DNA of 64,000 nt from SHZI01 sp963698405 (GTDB lineage: Bacteria > Pseudomonadota > Gammaproteobacteria > Steroidobacterales > GCA-2729495), in NCBI GenBank assembly GCA_963698405.1, contig CAVOQT010000009.1:24628-88627 (forward strand), in the 5' to 3' direction. Each line of letters opens with the position of its first letter. Within the stretch, counting starts at the first letter, position 1. Below, piece by piece: positions 62,849-64,000 of the stretch. The translations under genes were made by a program, and so were the position numbers. Under the pieces are notes generated by a model. It was not told where the DNA came from. It did no database searches and was given only the letters and a program-made list of their open reading frames with translations.

Positions 62849-64000
62849 TGTGTCTTTCTTCCCGGTTAATCTCAAGGCGAGAGCGGAGTACGGCAGGCCG
62901 ATGAGCCGGAGTGCTGCAAGCACGTGTAGGAGCGCAGGCCGCCGTACCCCGTGCTCCCGCCGTTAAGCCCGAACAGTTGCTCGAGTGTCAGCTCGAAACC
63001 GCACAAGCGTGGGCCAGGCGAGAGTGCTCTCGGGGCTGAGTTTAACGCGAGGAGAAGCACATGACAGCGTATGTCGGGATTGATGTGGCCAAGGCCACAC
63101 TGGTGTTGTGTCTGCAGCCGGAGGGGCGCACCTGGAAGCGACCCAATACACCAGCGGGGCAGGCGCAGGTGGTGGCAGAACTGCAGGCGGTCCAACCGGA
63201 ACGGATTGCCCTGGAAGCCACCGGCGGCTATGAACGGGCCATCTGGCAGCAGCTGCAAGCCGCTGGGCTGACAGTGGTGCGGCTGCAGCCACGACGGGTC
63301 AAGGCCTTGGCCCGGGCACTGGGCTGGCAGGCCAAGACGGATCCGTTGGATGCCGCCTTGCTGGCCGAGGCCGCCCGGATCCTGGTGGTGCCGGTGACGG
63401 TGGTGCCCGATGCGGCGACTGAGGCCTTGCGGGCGCTGGTCGATCTGCGTCGACAACTGGTCAGTCAGCGCGACGACAATCAGCGTCGACTCAAGCAGAG
63501 TTCCGCCGTCGTTGCCCAGCGGGTGCTTAACCGGATCAACGCCGGCCTGCAGCGGGAGATCCACCAACTCGACCGCAAGATCAAGGCGCAGCTGGCGGTC
63601 ACGGCCACCACAGACCTGGCCACGGCGCCGGGCGTGGGACCGGTCTTGCAGGCCACGCTGGCGGCACGACTTCCGGAGCTGGGCCGCTTGGATCGCCGGC
63701 AGATCGCGGCGTTGGTGGGTATTGCACCGTACAACGCTGACAGCGGAGCCCATCAGGGTAAACGGCATATCCGTGGTGGCCGCGCTGACCTGCGGCGGGT
63801 GTTCTACATGGCGACCTTGGCTTCGATCCGCGCCAACTCGGTAATCGCCACGACCTATCGGCAGCTGCTCGCCCGCGGCAAACTCAAGAAAGTGGCCATC
63901 GTTGCCTGCATGCGCAAATTACTCATCATGCTCAACGCCATGGCCCGCGACCACACTTCCTGGGCACCACCGACCCTCTCAGGTACAACTTGAAGAAAAG
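62849..64000 (+). mobile_element. IS110-family insertion sequence, right end beyond the window
   Basis: It consists of an IS110-type transposase gene and about 210 bp of non-coding leader immediately beside a REP palindrome, a preferred target of several IS110 elements. IS110 elements lack terminal inverted repeats, so the left boundary is only an estimate. In IS110/IS621 types, the non-coding end encodes the bridge RNA; 62850-63060 is the candidate here. Confidence 0.6.
63061..63993 (+). CDS. IS110-family transposase
   Basis: 310 residues. The N-terminal DEDD RuvC-like domain shows GIDVAKATLVLCL (first Asp), ALEATGGYERAIWQQL (Glu) and KTDPLDAALLAEAARIL (Asp pair). The C-terminal Tnp_20 domain has APGVGPVLQATLAARLPELG and DSGAHQGKRHIRGGRADLR with the catalytic Ser. 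The gene is intact, so the element may be active. It ends 7 bases from the window edge. Confidence 0.94.
   Translation: MTAYVGIDVAKATLVLCLQPEGRTWKRPNTPAGQAQVVAELQAVQPERIALEATGGYERAIWQQLQAAGLTVVRLQPRRVKALARALGWQAKTDPLDAALLAEAARILVVPVTVVPDAATEALRALVDLRRQLVSQRDDNQRRLKQSSAVVAQRVLNRINAGLQREIHQLDRKIKAQLAVTATTDLATAPGVGPVLQATLAARLPELGRLDRRQIAALVGIAPYNADSGAHQGKRHIRGGRADLRRVFYMATLASIRANSVIATTYRQLLARGKLKKVAIVACMRKLLIMLNAMARDHTSWAPPTLSGTT

Overview
The window is about 64 kb of roughly 60% GC DNA from a flagellated gammaproteobacterium. The gene order, a FleQ-like regulator, the FleS/FleR pair, FlhF/FlhG, MotC/MotD and -24/-12 promoters all point to the polar-flagellum, sigma-54-dependent plan of Pseudomonas, Xanthomonadales and Nevskiales-type bacteria. 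Copper, nitric-oxide and REP/IS110 features fit that group. A denitrifying Steroidobacter-like lineage is conceivable, but this is inference only.

Region 1 (1-37.4 kb) is an almost complete flagellar cluster: flgF-flgL, fliC, flaG, fliD, fliS, a FliT-like gene, a PilZ-like gene, fleS, fleR, fliE-fliR, flhB, flhA, flhF, flhG, fliA, motC, motD, a 55-residue small gene, a DUF2802 gene, an HDOD-GGDEF gene and, on the opposite strand, a FleQ-like regulator. I see four convincing sigma-54 elements (before fliD, fleS, fliK and fliL) and one near-perfect sigma-28 promoter (before fliC). Together with FleQ, FleR, FlhG and FliA this gives a classical staged hierarchy. Six genes between 2.6 and 10.6 kb (flgI, flgJ, flgK, flgL, fliC, fliD) each carry one net frameshift, whereas everything from 11 to 60 kb reads cleanly.

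Region 2 (37.5-42.3 kb) holds an aminotransferase, a class I glutamine amidotransferase and a copper-resistance operon (a CueR-type regulator with its own 19-bp-spacer promoter, and a CopA ATPase). The 3' end of a CopZ-like gene lies fused out of frame behind copA.

Region 3 (42.3-54.6 kb) is a nitric-oxide and low-oxygen block: a DUF2249 gene behind an NsrR-like site, a single-subunit quinol NO reductase with an FNR/DNR-like box, two tandem MORN/YwqK-type proteins, a seven-iron ferredoxin divergent from a 1207-residue pyruvate:ferredoxin oxidoreductase, a dihydroorotate-dehydrogenase-like protein, two PspC-domain peptides, two small membrane proteins and nnrS.

Region 4 (54.6-60.1 kb) is an apparent catabolic locus: an aldehyde dehydrogenase between two paralogous MFS transporters, divergent from a paraoxonase-like gene across a perfect inverted repeat. 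Region 5 (60.1-64 kb) has a multiply frameshifted heme O synthase gene (ctaB/cyoE), cysH, a frameshifted secreted protein made of two similar halves, a REP-type palindrome and an IS110-family transposase that runs to the window edge. No rRNA, tRNA or CRISPR array was recognised.
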